From contig DCQM01000115.1 in the NCBI GenBank assembly GCA_002323895.1, positions 1 through 50,852 of the forward strand: DNA of 50,852 nucleotides. Reading direction: 5' to 3'. Every line of letters begins with the position of its first letter. Position 1 is the stretch's first letter. The translations under genes were made by a program, and so were the position numbers. This document shows positions 44,524 through 50,852 of the stretch, piece by piece. The stretch is from Akkermansiaceae bacterium UBA1518. Lineage in GTDB: Bacteria; Verrucomicrobiota; Verrucomicrobiia; Verrucomicrobiales; Akkermansiaceae. The notes beneath the pieces are model-generated. The model was not told where the DNA came from. It saw only the letters and a list, made by a program, of their open reading frames with translations, and made no database searches.

Positions 44524-44994
44524 TTAAACGTTCCCATGTGATTTTCTCAATCCCCAGGCTACTCCGAGAGGCCCGAACATCACACAAGTGATGGAGATTA
44601 CCCAATCATCCCAGATCTTATTAGCAAAAGAAAAAACTCCGAATGCTCCCGCGAGACCTGCCAGCAAGCCCAGCCATTTATTTCTTTGATGCTCATCTAT
44701 TCGCTTCTGAGCCTCATTGGGAGAGACAAACGGCAAATTAAAGTCATGACCAGATCCAATCAGCAGTTTGCCACTGCCCCCTTTAGAAAAATCCACAACA
44801 TTCATTTTTGGTGGACCATTGCTCACTTCGCTCCGAAAGGTAGCGAAACCGACGACCTCAACGCACCAAGCAGCAACCAACAATCCGCAAACTCCAATTA
44901 GCCGAAAAATATTAATACCGTCCATGCCGTATCCAGAGGTTGTTTCGCATGAATAGCCAAGCGCTACAAGTGGCGAAGCCAAAATAGTCACCAA
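44524..44994 (-). CDS. Small membrane protein of unknown function
   Basis: 156 residues if started at the TTG at 44994; an ATG at 44925 would give 133. Hydrophobic stretches suggest two to four membrane segments: FRLIGVCGLLVAAWCVEVVG, WLGLLAGLAGAFGVFSFA and WVISITCVMFGPLGVAWGL, plus possibly the N-terminus. A soluble loop of about 60 residues lies between the first and second. No family is recognised. It is isolated: 170 bases from the upstream-oriented esterase-like gene and divergent from the oxidoreductase at 45130. Real because of its coherent TM pattern, but function unknown. Confidence 0.6.
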   Translation of the reverse strand: MVTILASPLVALGYSCETTSGYGMDGINIFRLIGVCGLLVAAWCVEVVGFATFRSEVSNGPPKMNVVDFSKGGSGKLLIGSGHDFNLPFVSPNEAQKRIDEHQRNKWLGLLAGLAGAFGVFSFANKIWDDWVISITCVMFGPLGVAWGLRKSHGNV

Positions 44995-45129
44995 AAGGAT
45001 TTCTTCCCTCTTACCTAACCAAGATCTGATCTTTCAGAACTATCCTCTAACCTAGAAATAAAAATAATGATGACGGCATAGATGTTTATGATCTACTCCT
45101 CATCAAATTAATTATCTAGCGATCACCAA

Positions 45130-46101
45130 ATGACAAAATTCATAATCATCTTTTGCAGTCTCTTAATCTTCACGCCTGCCATCGCCAAAGACCCCATCCG
45201 GATTGGCCTGATTGGTCTCGACACCTCTCACGTCACGGCTTTCACGAAGATCATCAATGATGCAACTGCAAAGGACCACATAAAGGGAGCCAAAGTGGTC
45301 GCAGCTTTCAAAGGTGGAAGCCCTGACATCGAATCTAGTATCTCACGAGTCGATGGTTACACCAAAACTCTGAAGAAAAACTTTGGGGTAGAGATTTGCC
45401 AAACGATTGAAGAACTCTGCGGGAAAGTAGACGCCGTCATGATCGAAAGTGTCGACGGTCGGCCCCATCTTGCCCAAGCGAGGCCAGTTATTGCGGCAGG
45501 CCTACCCCTCTTTCTAGACAAACCCGTTGCTGGAAGTCTCAGTGACACTTTGAAAATCTACCACCTTGCCAAAAAAGCCGGAGTCCCGATCTTCTCATCA
45601 TCCTCGCTTCGATACGGGAAAAGCACCCAGGCCGTTCGCGGAGGCTCAATTGGAAAAGTCACTTACGCTCGCTGTTCCAGTCCAGCCAAAATCGAACCTC
45701 ACCATCCTGATCTTTTCTGGTATGGCGTCCACGGCTGTGAGTCACTCTTCACGGTAATGGGAACTGGATGCCAGTCAGTGATTCGCAGAACGACCCCCGA
45801 GGGGTTGATCGAGGTTGAGGGCACTTGGGAAGGTGGGCGAACTGGTATCTTCAGAGAAGGTAAAGGCTACTCTGGCGTCGCTCGAAACTCGAAAGGTGAA
45901 GAGGCCCTTGTCGGAGCCTATGATGGATACGCCCCCTTGGTTGCTGAAGTCATCAAATTTTTCCAGACAAATCAGCCTCCCGTTTCAGCAGCTGAGACCA
46001 TTGAATTATTCGCTTTCATGGAAGCCGCCGATGAAAGTAAACGCCGGGAAGGTAAAACCGTAACCCTCAACGAAGTTCTCGCCAAGGCAGCGCAGAAATA
46101 A
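45130..46101 (+). CDS. Exported Gfo/Idh/MocA-family oxidoreductase
   Basis: 323 residues with a signal peptide (MTKFIIIFCSLLIFTPAIA). The Rossmann start reads G26-L-I-G29-L-D-T-S-H, which departs from the classic GxGxxG. The catalytic-lysine motif is conserved as FLDKPVAGSLSD, and GVHGCESLFTVMGTG supplies the C-terminal substrate-side region. Family members oxidise or isomerise sugars with tightly bound NAD(P); exported forms must retain their cofactor, as glucose-fructose oxidoreductase does. A DUF1080 gene lies 97 bases downstream, consistent with 3-keto-sugar chemistry (inference). Slightly shorter than usual (340-440). Confidence 0.88.
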   Translation: MTKFIIIFCSLLIFTPAIAKDPIRIGLIGLDTSHVTAFTKIINDATAKDHIKGAKVVAAFKGGSPDIESSISRVDGYTKTLKKNFGVEICQTIEELCGKVDAVMIESVDGRPHLAQARPVIAAGLPLFLDKPVAGSLSDTLKIYHLAKKAGVPIFSSSSLRYGKSTQAVRGGSIGKVTYARCSSPAKIEPHHPDLFWYGVHGCESLFTVMGTGCQSVIRRTTPEGLIEVEGTWEGGRTGIFREGKGYSGVARNSKGEEALVGAYDGYAPLVAEVIKFFQTNQPPVSAAETIELFAFMEAADESKRREGKTVTLNEVLAKAAQK

Positions 46102-46198
46102 ACCCATAGCCGGAGAGCCAACCCATTAGAGCTATCATCCAACAGGACCTCTCTATTTCATTGCCTAGGCCTCGATCTATTTCAAAATTCATACCCTA

Positions 46199-46798
46199 AT
46201 GATCCGTCTTCTAATTTTCATCTTTTCAGTTTCCATTCTCCACTCTGAAGAGCTCTCGCTATTTCCCTCCGACTCCCTAGATGATTGGACCGTAAAAGGG
46301 AGCGCTAAGTGGTCTTACCAAGATGGCACCCTCTCAGGTGGTCAAGATGGCGACCCCAAGCGCTCTGGCCTCCTGATTTCTAAAGCGAAATATCAGGACT
46401 TCGATCTCAGTCTAGACTTCAAAATTGATGAACACGGTAAATATAATAGCGGTATCTATCTCCGCTATCATTCGGAACAAAGAGGTGATCGCCTTCAAGT
46501 TAACATCGGGCGAGGTGCCGCTGATGAGCCTGTGGGTCTCTATCTCAATGACTGGCTGGACAAGGGCGACGCCAAAGATGAATTTCGGAAACCCAAAGCC
46601 TGGAATTCAATGCGTATAAAAGCTCTCGGCCCTCATATTCAGGTCTGGCTCAATGGGAAAAAAATTGTTGATTACCAAGATGCTCAGCGCCTCGCAAAGC
46701 ACCTCGCTTCAGGCCACTTCGCCATTCAAACCTATGGCGCCGAAGGCCACGCAGGCTGGGTCAAGTTCCGAAAAATGAGGATCAAGCCAGTTAAGTAG
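46199..46798 (+). CDS. Exported DUF1080 protein
   Basis: 199 residues with a signal peptide (MIRLLIFIFSVSILHS). DUF1080 is the whole mature protein: LFPSDSLDDWTVKG, YQDFDLSLDFKIDE, YNSGIYLRYHSEQRG, VGLYLNDWLDKGD, WNSMRIKALGPHIQVWLNGK and a closing GWVKFRKMRI. It follows the Gfo/Idh/MocA gene on the same strand, so the oxidoreductase could make the 3-keto-glycoside that this protein would act on. It is the shortest of the four DUF1080 proteins here. Confidence 0.9.
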   Translation: MIRLLIFIFSVSILHSEELSLFPSDSLDDWTVKGSAKWSYQDGTLSGGQDGDPKRSGLLISKAKYQDFDLSLDFKIDEHGKYNSGIYLRYHSEQRGDRLQVNIGRGAADEPVGLYLNDWLDKGDAKDEFRKPKAWNSMRIKALGPHIQVWLNGKKIVDYQDAQRLAKHLASGHFAIQTYGAEGHAGWVKFRKMRIKPVK

Positions 46799-47093
46799 AG
46801 GAACTAAAAACAATCTCTAAATGTTAAAAGCCAACCCGTCTATCTCCCTAAAAAATAGCTGCCCGAAGAATCCAGCAGTTTTTCGTTCCCCTACCCCGCT
46901 CATAAAGCTCATTGCTAAAATTACTCATGTCATCTCCATGCTAGGCTCAAGAAGGCTTATTATCGCTGATGAGTCCTCCAAAAGTGTTTCTCTCCCTCAA
47001 AATCAATCCACAGCTTTAAGGGTGAAATTTCAGGCTTAATTTCCTCGTCGCTTTTTGATTCTAAATTTCGCCCGACTCGACTAACCCTCCCTC
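46799..47093. other. Intergenic region before ABC-F gene
   Basis: 295 bases. A 72-codon frame (46821-47039) has Ser/Lys/Pro-rich composition without motifs or ribosome site and is not called. CTGATGAG at about 46966-46973 recalls the hammerhead ribozyme core but lacks the required downstream GAAA strand. No terminator of the DUF1080 gene was seen. Confidence 0.4.
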
Positions 47094-49073
47094 GTGCTCG
47101 CTGTCAAAAACCTCCGCGTGGAATTCGGACCCCGTGTGATCTTCAAAGACCTCACCTTTTCTATAGTAGAAAAGGAGCGTATTGCTTTCGCTGGGCATAA
47201 TGGGGCCGGAAAATCTACCCTAATGAAGTGTATAGGTGGCGTCTTAGAACCCAATGCCGGCGAGATCACCAAGCCAAAACACCACCGGATTGGTTATCTT
47301 CCCCAGGAAGGAATCCATATCAAGGGCATCCCACTTTATGATGAAGTTGAATCCGCCTTTGCCGAAACCAAGGCCATCCAGGATGATATCGAGCGCTTCT
47401 CCACCGAGCTCGAGAAGCTTGATCCTCGCTCGGCTCCCTTCTCCGATCTTCTCAACAAGATCGGAGAACTAGAACTCAGGCTCGATGGCCATGACCCCTC
47501 ACGTATGAGGCCCAGAATTCAAGCTGTCCTGACTGGCCTCGGCTTTAAGCACGATGACTTTGATCGCGACTGCGGCGAGTTCTCTGGTGGTTGGCAGATG
47601 CGCATCGCCATGGCTAAACTCTTCCTTGCTGAACCTGAAGTCCTTCTTCTCGACGAACCAACCAACCACCTCGACATCAATGCCCAACGCTTCATGGAGT
47701 CCTACCTCCACAACTACAAGGGCGCAATCATCCTCATCTCTCATGACCGCTCCATGATGGACGGCCTAACCACCCGCACGATCGCATTCCACCACGGCCG
47801 TGCCGAGGAATTTACAGGCAATTACTCATCCTACGAAACCCAGCTCAAGGAGCGTCAGGATAATCTTCGCAAACAAAAGATAAACCAAGATCGCGAGATC
47901 GCCAAAACAGAACAGTTCATCAATCGCTTCCGTGCCCAAGCCAACAAAGCATCGCAAGTCCAATCTCGCATCAAGCAGCTCGCTAAGATCGAGCGTATCG
48001 AGATCGACGCTGAAGACTCGGTAATGTCTTTCCGCTTTCCTGATCCTCCCGCCTCCACCCACCTTGTCGCTAAGCTCGAAAATGCCGCTCAACAATACGG
48101 CGATCTCAACGTCTTCCGAGATCTTGATCTTGAGGTCACTCGTGGGGAAAAAATTGCCATTGTTGGTCCAAACGGTGCTGGAAAATCGACTTTCTGTCGT
48201 ATGATCACTGGCGAAGAAGCACCCTTCACGGGCGATCAAAACCTTGGGCCTAAAACTCTCCCCTCCTTCTTCAATCAAAACCACGCTGACGAACTCGACC
48301 CCACCCTGACCGTTTTAGAAACCGTCGAACAAATTCAAACTCGTGGCTCTAATATGTCTGCTCGTGACGTCCTCGGCTGTTTTCTCTTCAAAGGCGACGA
48401 TGTTTTTAAAAAAATCGGTATTCTTTCTGGAGGCGAACGTTCACGGGTTGCTCTGGTCCGCATGCTCGTCCGCCCCGCAAACTTCCTGATTCTCGACGAA
48501 CCTACAAACCATCTCGACATGCAGTCGCAGGACATTCTCCAAAAGGCTCTTATCGATTACCCAGGCACCCTCCTCATCGTATCCCACAACCGAAATTTTC
48601 TCGATCCTATCGTTCAAAAAACGATGGAATTCCGCCAAGGTTTTGATCCACGTATGTTTGCGGGAAATCTCACCTACTACCTAGATAAAATCGAAGCTGA
48701 GGAGAGCGGTGTAACGACTCCCGTTGTAACCTCCTTCGCTAACCCATCTCACTCAACGCCAAATCAAACTCAACTTTCCTCAAAAGAGCGCCGTAAGCGT
48801 GATGCCTCTATCCGTGAAAGGCGCAACAAAGTTCTCAAGCCTCTGCAACACGAATTCACGACCGTCGAAAAAGCGATTACCGAACTAGAATCTGCGCAAG
48901 CAACGCTCACCACCCACCTTGAGTCACCTGAAGTCATGGGTGATCCTGAAAAGCTTCGCGAAACAACCAATGCCTATGAGTCCATTTCCCAGAAGCTCGA
49001 AAACGCCTATTCAAAATGGGAAGATCTAAGCACCCAGATTGAAAAACTAGAAGCAGAACTCGACTCTGCGTGA
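47094..49073 (+). CDS. ABC-F subfamily ATPase (Uup/EttA-like)
   Basis: 659 residues from a GTG at 47094. Two ABC domains in one chain without membrane segments define ABC-F. The first has Walker A GHNGAGKS (34-41), signature SGGWQMRIAMAKLFL and Walker B VLLLDEPTNHLD; the second has GPNGAGKS, SGGERSRVALVRML and FLILDEPTNHLDM. The interdomain linker is a charged helix pair (NLRKQKINQDREIAKTEQFI). The C-terminal ~100 residues form a coiled coil (KERRKRDASIRERRNKVLKP), as in Uup. ABC-F proteins act at the ribosomal E-site in translation. Cytoplasmic. Confidence 0.94.
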   Translation: MLAVKNLRVEFGPRVIFKDLTFSIVEKERIAFAGHNGAGKSTLMKCIGGVLEPNAGEITKPKHHRIGYLPQEGIHIKGIPLYDEVESAFAETKAIQDDIERFSTELEKLDPRSAPFSDLLNKIGELELRLDGHDPSRMRPRIQAVLTGLGFKHDDFDRDCGEFSGGWQMRIAMAKLFLAEPEVLLLDEPTNHLDINAQRFMESYLHNYKGAIILISHDRSMMDGLTTRTIAFHHGRAEEFTGNYSSYETQLKERQDNLRKQKINQDREIAKTEQFINRFRAQANKASQVQSRIKQLAKIERIEIDAEDSVMSFRFPDPPASTHLVAKLENAAQQYGDLNVFRDLDLEVTRGEKIAIVGPNGAGKSTFCRMITGEEAPFTGDQNLGPKTLPSFFNQNHADELDPTLTVLETVEQIQTRGSNMSARDVLGCFLFKGDDVFKKIGILSGGERSRVALVRMLVRPANFLILDEPTNHLDMQSQDILQKALIDYPGTLLIVSHNRNFLDPIVQKTMEFRQGFDPRMFAGNLTYYLDKIEAEESGVTTPVVTSFANPSHSTPNQTQLSSKERRKRDASIRERRNKVLKPLQHEFTTVEKAITELESAQATLTTHLESPEVMGDPEKLRETTNAYESISQKLENAYSKWEDLSTQIEKLEAELDSA

Positions 49074-49098
49074 AATCAATTTTCTAGATTACTTTCGA

Positions 49099-49125
49099 AA
49101 AATTTAATCCCCCTGATAAGGGATT
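49099..49125 (-). terminator. Terminator hairpin between convergent genes
   Basis: AATCCC (49106-49111) and GGGATT (49120-49125) form a 6-bp stem with an 8-base loop. On the minus strand it is followed by AAATTTTT (to 49099). It lies at the end of the minus-strand gene at 49125 and could also serve the ABC-F gene from the other side. Confidence 0.5.
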
Positions 49126-50063
49126 TAAGTCTCCGGGTTCCAATATCCCGGAGCCCACCGAATCCCTTGCGGAGGAATTCGGTCACTCGCTCTCTTTCCA
49201 TCCGACAAGCGGAAGACCTGCCCCATCGAGGCTTTCCCAGGTCGAGCACCTTGAGTGTATCTGCTATGCCCCCAATGCTTTCCAAGCACCAAAATTTCGA
49301 ACTTGGTCAGACGCCCGTTATGCACTGAAATCAAACCTTTAATCTTCCCCTCATAACCCATTTCCCCATCAGACGAGCTGATAAGAAAGTTCCCACTCAC
49401 TTTTCCTCTTACGTCCACTTTCAAAGACCATTCTTTAAGTTCATCCTTTTTCCAATCACGAGGTTCTCCCCTCGTGTTGTCACGGAGATGGAACTTCGCG
49501 ATTCGAAGGGAAAGCCCATTCGAGATTTGCCCGCCGCCTGAAGCAATCAGCTTCCCGAGTTTCTTCACTTCCGAATGCTGTAACCAAAGGTGATCTACCG
49601 CTGATAGATTTCCTATTTTATTCTCAGCAAGCTTTTGTAACCGCCCATTTCTTTCCTCCAAACACCGGGTGTAAACTTTCACAATCTGCCCGTCTTTAGG
49701 TAATTCGCGATAGAACCCCTGATCGTTCTTCCCATGTTCTGGGATATCGACCGGCCGAACGTCTTTGGGAAGCTTATCCCACTTTGATAAAGCATCCTTC
49801 ATCATCGCTAAACGTTTTTCGGGTCCTCGGTTGTTATTAAAACCCAGCAACTTTCCAGTCGCCGTAAAAATGTAATGCCCCTGTTTGGTGTGAGCACCTT
49901 TTCGCGGACTTTGATCTACCACCTTAGCAAAATATTCCCCCACTTTATCCTTTCGCCGTCGCTGATACCAGTCATCAGCAGCTACCGTAACAAAATTTTC
50001 CTTAAGAAGCTTCTGCACCTCGGAATTTGCAAAGACCAACAACCTGTCAGCCACCCCGTTGTT
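49125..50063 (-). pseudogene. 3' part of exported thioredoxin-like gene, after an in-frame TGA
   Basis: 312 codons continue in exactly the same frame after the TGA at 50064-50066. Immediately downstream the reading is NNGVADRLLVFANSEVQ and then FVTVAADDWYQRRR, which completes the thioredoxin-like first domain begun in the upstream part. Residues further on (RKGAHTKQGHYIFTATGKLL) and a beta-rich C-terminal domain (FLISSSDGEMGYEGKI, KHWGHSRYTQG) have no other lesion. A GTG at 50054 could in principle start a separate protein, but that would lack the signal peptide. The whole gene without the stop would encode 385 positions. Function unknown; DUF255-like fold is inference. Confidence 0.7.
50038..50063 (-). 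other. Stem-loop directly after the in-frame TGA
   Basis: On the minus strand AACAAC (50063-50058) pairs perfectly with GTTGTT (50043-50038) around a 14-base loop beginning GGGGTGG. It starts at the first base after the TGA. Bacterial SECIS elements also follow their UGA closely, but the usual apical loop is smaller and further away, so this match is weak. Confidence 0.3.
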
Positions 50064-50282
50064 TCAAACACAGCCAAGAGGATGCCCGTCCATCTCCCAA
50101 AGATAAATAGGCTTACCCGTCCGAGCAGCCTCTTTTCGAGCTTCCCAAAGATCGGTCTTCCAATCGATTTCAAGCCATGCCGACTCTACTTTTGAGGGGA
50201 TAATTTCTTTGACCACAACCTCATCTGCTTGAACCCCCAGAACAGCAAGACCAGTCAAAATTATCTGAAACAAATTACGCAT
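50064..50282 (-). pseudogene. 5' part of exported thioredoxin-like gene, ending at an in-frame TGA
   Basis: 72 codons from the ATG at 50282 (the frame is open to 50372) to a TGA. A signal peptide (MRNLFQIILTGLAVLGVQA) is followed by the start of a thioredoxin-like domain: DLWEARKEAARTGKPIYLWEMDGHPLGCV, shown here only by its parts EARKEAARTGKPIYLWE and GHPLGCV, then stop. KPIYLW with a Cys soon after is the pattern of DUF255-like thioredoxin folds. The remainder continues in the same frame after the stop. The fragment alone is too short to fold. It is divergent from the DUF2237 gene across 93 bases. Confidence 0.65.
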
Positions 50283-50375
50283 TTCTAGCTTATACTCTCG
50301 AAGGTATCGTCCCTGCCAGCCAATATCGAGTTCACTCTGCTTGCCAGATGGCAACACTCGTCCCAAGGTCATCTC

Positions 50376-50735
50376 ATGTCACACCTCAACGTCCTCGGAG
50401 AAGACCTTGCAACCTGTTCGACCAATCCCATGACCGGCTTCTTTCGTGATGGTTGCTGCCGAACTGGCGCAGGTGATCGCGGCCTTCATTGTGTTTGCGC
50501 GGTGATGACACAGGAATTCCTAGAATTCAGCCGCAAGCAGGGAAATGATCTCATGACTGCACGGCCTGAATTCTCCTTCCCCGGCCTCAAAGCTGGCGAT
50601 CAATGGTGTCTTTGCGTTCTCCGCTGGAAAGAGGCCTTCGACCACGGCTGTGCCCCAAAAGTCGATCTTAATGCCACCTCGGTAGTCGCCCTCGAATTCG
50701 TTGATCTTTTGGACCTCAGAAAACACTCGGTCTAA
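50376..50735 (+). CDS. DUF2237 family protein
   Basis: 119 residues matching DUF2237 closely along the full length: NVLGEDLATCSTNPMTGFF, RDGCCRTGAGDRGLHCVCAV, EFLEFSRKQGNDLMTARPEF, FPGLKAGDQWCLCVLRWKEA. Six conserved Cys and several Asp/His suggest metal or thiol chemistry, but no function is established. There is no signal peptide, so it is cytoplasmic. Its stop overlaps the next gene's ATG (TAATG), so the two are probably coupled. Confidence 0.93.
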   Translation: MSHLNVLGEDLATCSTNPMTGFFRDGCCRTGAGDRGLHCVCAVMTQEFLEFSRKQGNDLMTARPEFSFPGLKAGDQWCLCVLRWKEAFDHGCAPKVDLNATSVVALEFVDLLDLRKHSV

Positions 50736-50852
50736 TGAACGAAGAGTATCATCAAACCCACTTTATCGCGGAGCTTGAGCGAGAGATCTCTCCCGATCAT
50801 TCCTTCATCATCATCGCGCACAATCCTTCTGGAGAGATTACGCCCGATGAAA
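50735..50852 (+). CDS. Start of a gene, possibly DUF3293 family (partial)
   Basis: 39 codons are visible before the window ends: an acidic N-terminal helix (MNEEYHQTHFIAELEREI) and SFIIIAHNPSGEITPDE. The phrase IIIAHNPSGE resembles the ITAWNPxG segment at the start of DUF3293 proteins, which are small and uncharacterised. The start overlaps the DUF2237 stop by one base. Too little is seen to be sure. Confidence 0.5.
   Translation, partial: MNEEYHQTHFIAELEREISPDHSFIIIAHNPSGEITPDE

Noticed and set aside
46966..46973. CTGATGAG, resembling a hammerhead ribozyme core
   Set aside because: No GAAA strand and no stem II partner follow within the needed distance.
46821..47039. 72-codon frame before the ABC-F gene
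   Set aside because: Low-complexity Ser/Lys/Pro content, no ribosome site, no motif.
50038..50066. Stem-loop after TGA as a definite SECIS element
   Set aside because: The stem begins at the base right after TGA and the loop is 14 bases, unlike the small apical loop of known bacterial SECIS; kept only as a hypothesis.
1..50852. Search for tRNA, rRNA, CRISPR repeats, insertion sequences and integrase genes
   Set aside because: No tRNA-like fold, repeat-spacer pattern, transposase or integrase frame was seen by eye; a covariance-model scan would be needed to exclude small RNAs.

Overview
The window reads as chromosomal DNA of a Verrucomicrobiota bacterium, probably an aquatic member near the order Verrucomicrobiales. 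The reasons are: paired DUF1549/DUF1553 and Tat-exported DUF1501 genes; four DUF1080 genes; many exported Cys-type sulfatases; a division/cell-wall (dcw) cluster with an extra LysM gene; and a LexA gene preceded by a palindrome one base away from TGTTC-N4-GAACA, the motif I recall as reported for Verrucomicrobia LexA. MurE carries a DNPR motif, so the peptidoglycan should contain meso-diaminopimelate. Porin and TonB-receptor genes show a Gram-negative envelope. Many starts lack a clear Shine-Dalgarno sequence, so some start choices are uncertain.

Layout. 1-223 is the tail of a sigma-70 factor. 586-3582 (+) is a tight run of a PPP-type phosphatase, an exported protein of unknown function and a sulfatase. 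3667-7475 (+) holds a small membrane protein, a DUF1549/DUF1553 protein and a Tat-exported DUF1501 protein, closed by a clear terminator. 7773-11645 (+) is a second such pair whose first member also has a haem-binding cytochrome domain. Two DUF1080 genes follow (11770-13524). 13535-24717 (-) is the dcw operon mraZ-rsmH-ftsL-ftsI-murE-murF-mraY-murD-LysM gene-ftsW, headed by 10-bp-spaced repeats that look like the MraZ operator. Then come a porin (-), lexA (-), rpe (+), an SHD1-hydrolase (+), and smpB, an rpoZ-like gene and a TonB-dependent receptor (all -).

32349-46798 is a catabolic accessory region. It encodes an FGE/SUMF1-like lipoprotein, three sulfatases, an SGNH esterase, two DUF1080 proteins, a PQQ-type beta-propeller, an exported Gfo/Idh/MocA oxidoreductase and a large exported esterase-like protein. 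The housekeeping-type gene selO lies among them. The end (47094-50852) carries an ABC-F ATPase, an exported thioredoxin-like gene split by one in-frame TGA, a DUF2237 gene and the start of a further gene.

Together the accessory genes suggest extracytoplasmic breakdown of sulfated polysaccharides. Sulfatases and esterases would remove substituents, a Gfo/Idh/MocA enzyme with DUF1080 proteins could run a 3-keto-glycoside route, and DUF1549/1553-DUF1501 pairs would take part in an undefined, possibly redox, exported process. No rRNA, tRNA, CRISPR array, insertion sequence or phage gene was seen. The most unusual items are the in-frame TGA at 50064-50066, the FGE-like lipoprotein lacking one catalytic cysteine, the MraZ operator repeats, and the lexA-rpe intergenic palindromes.
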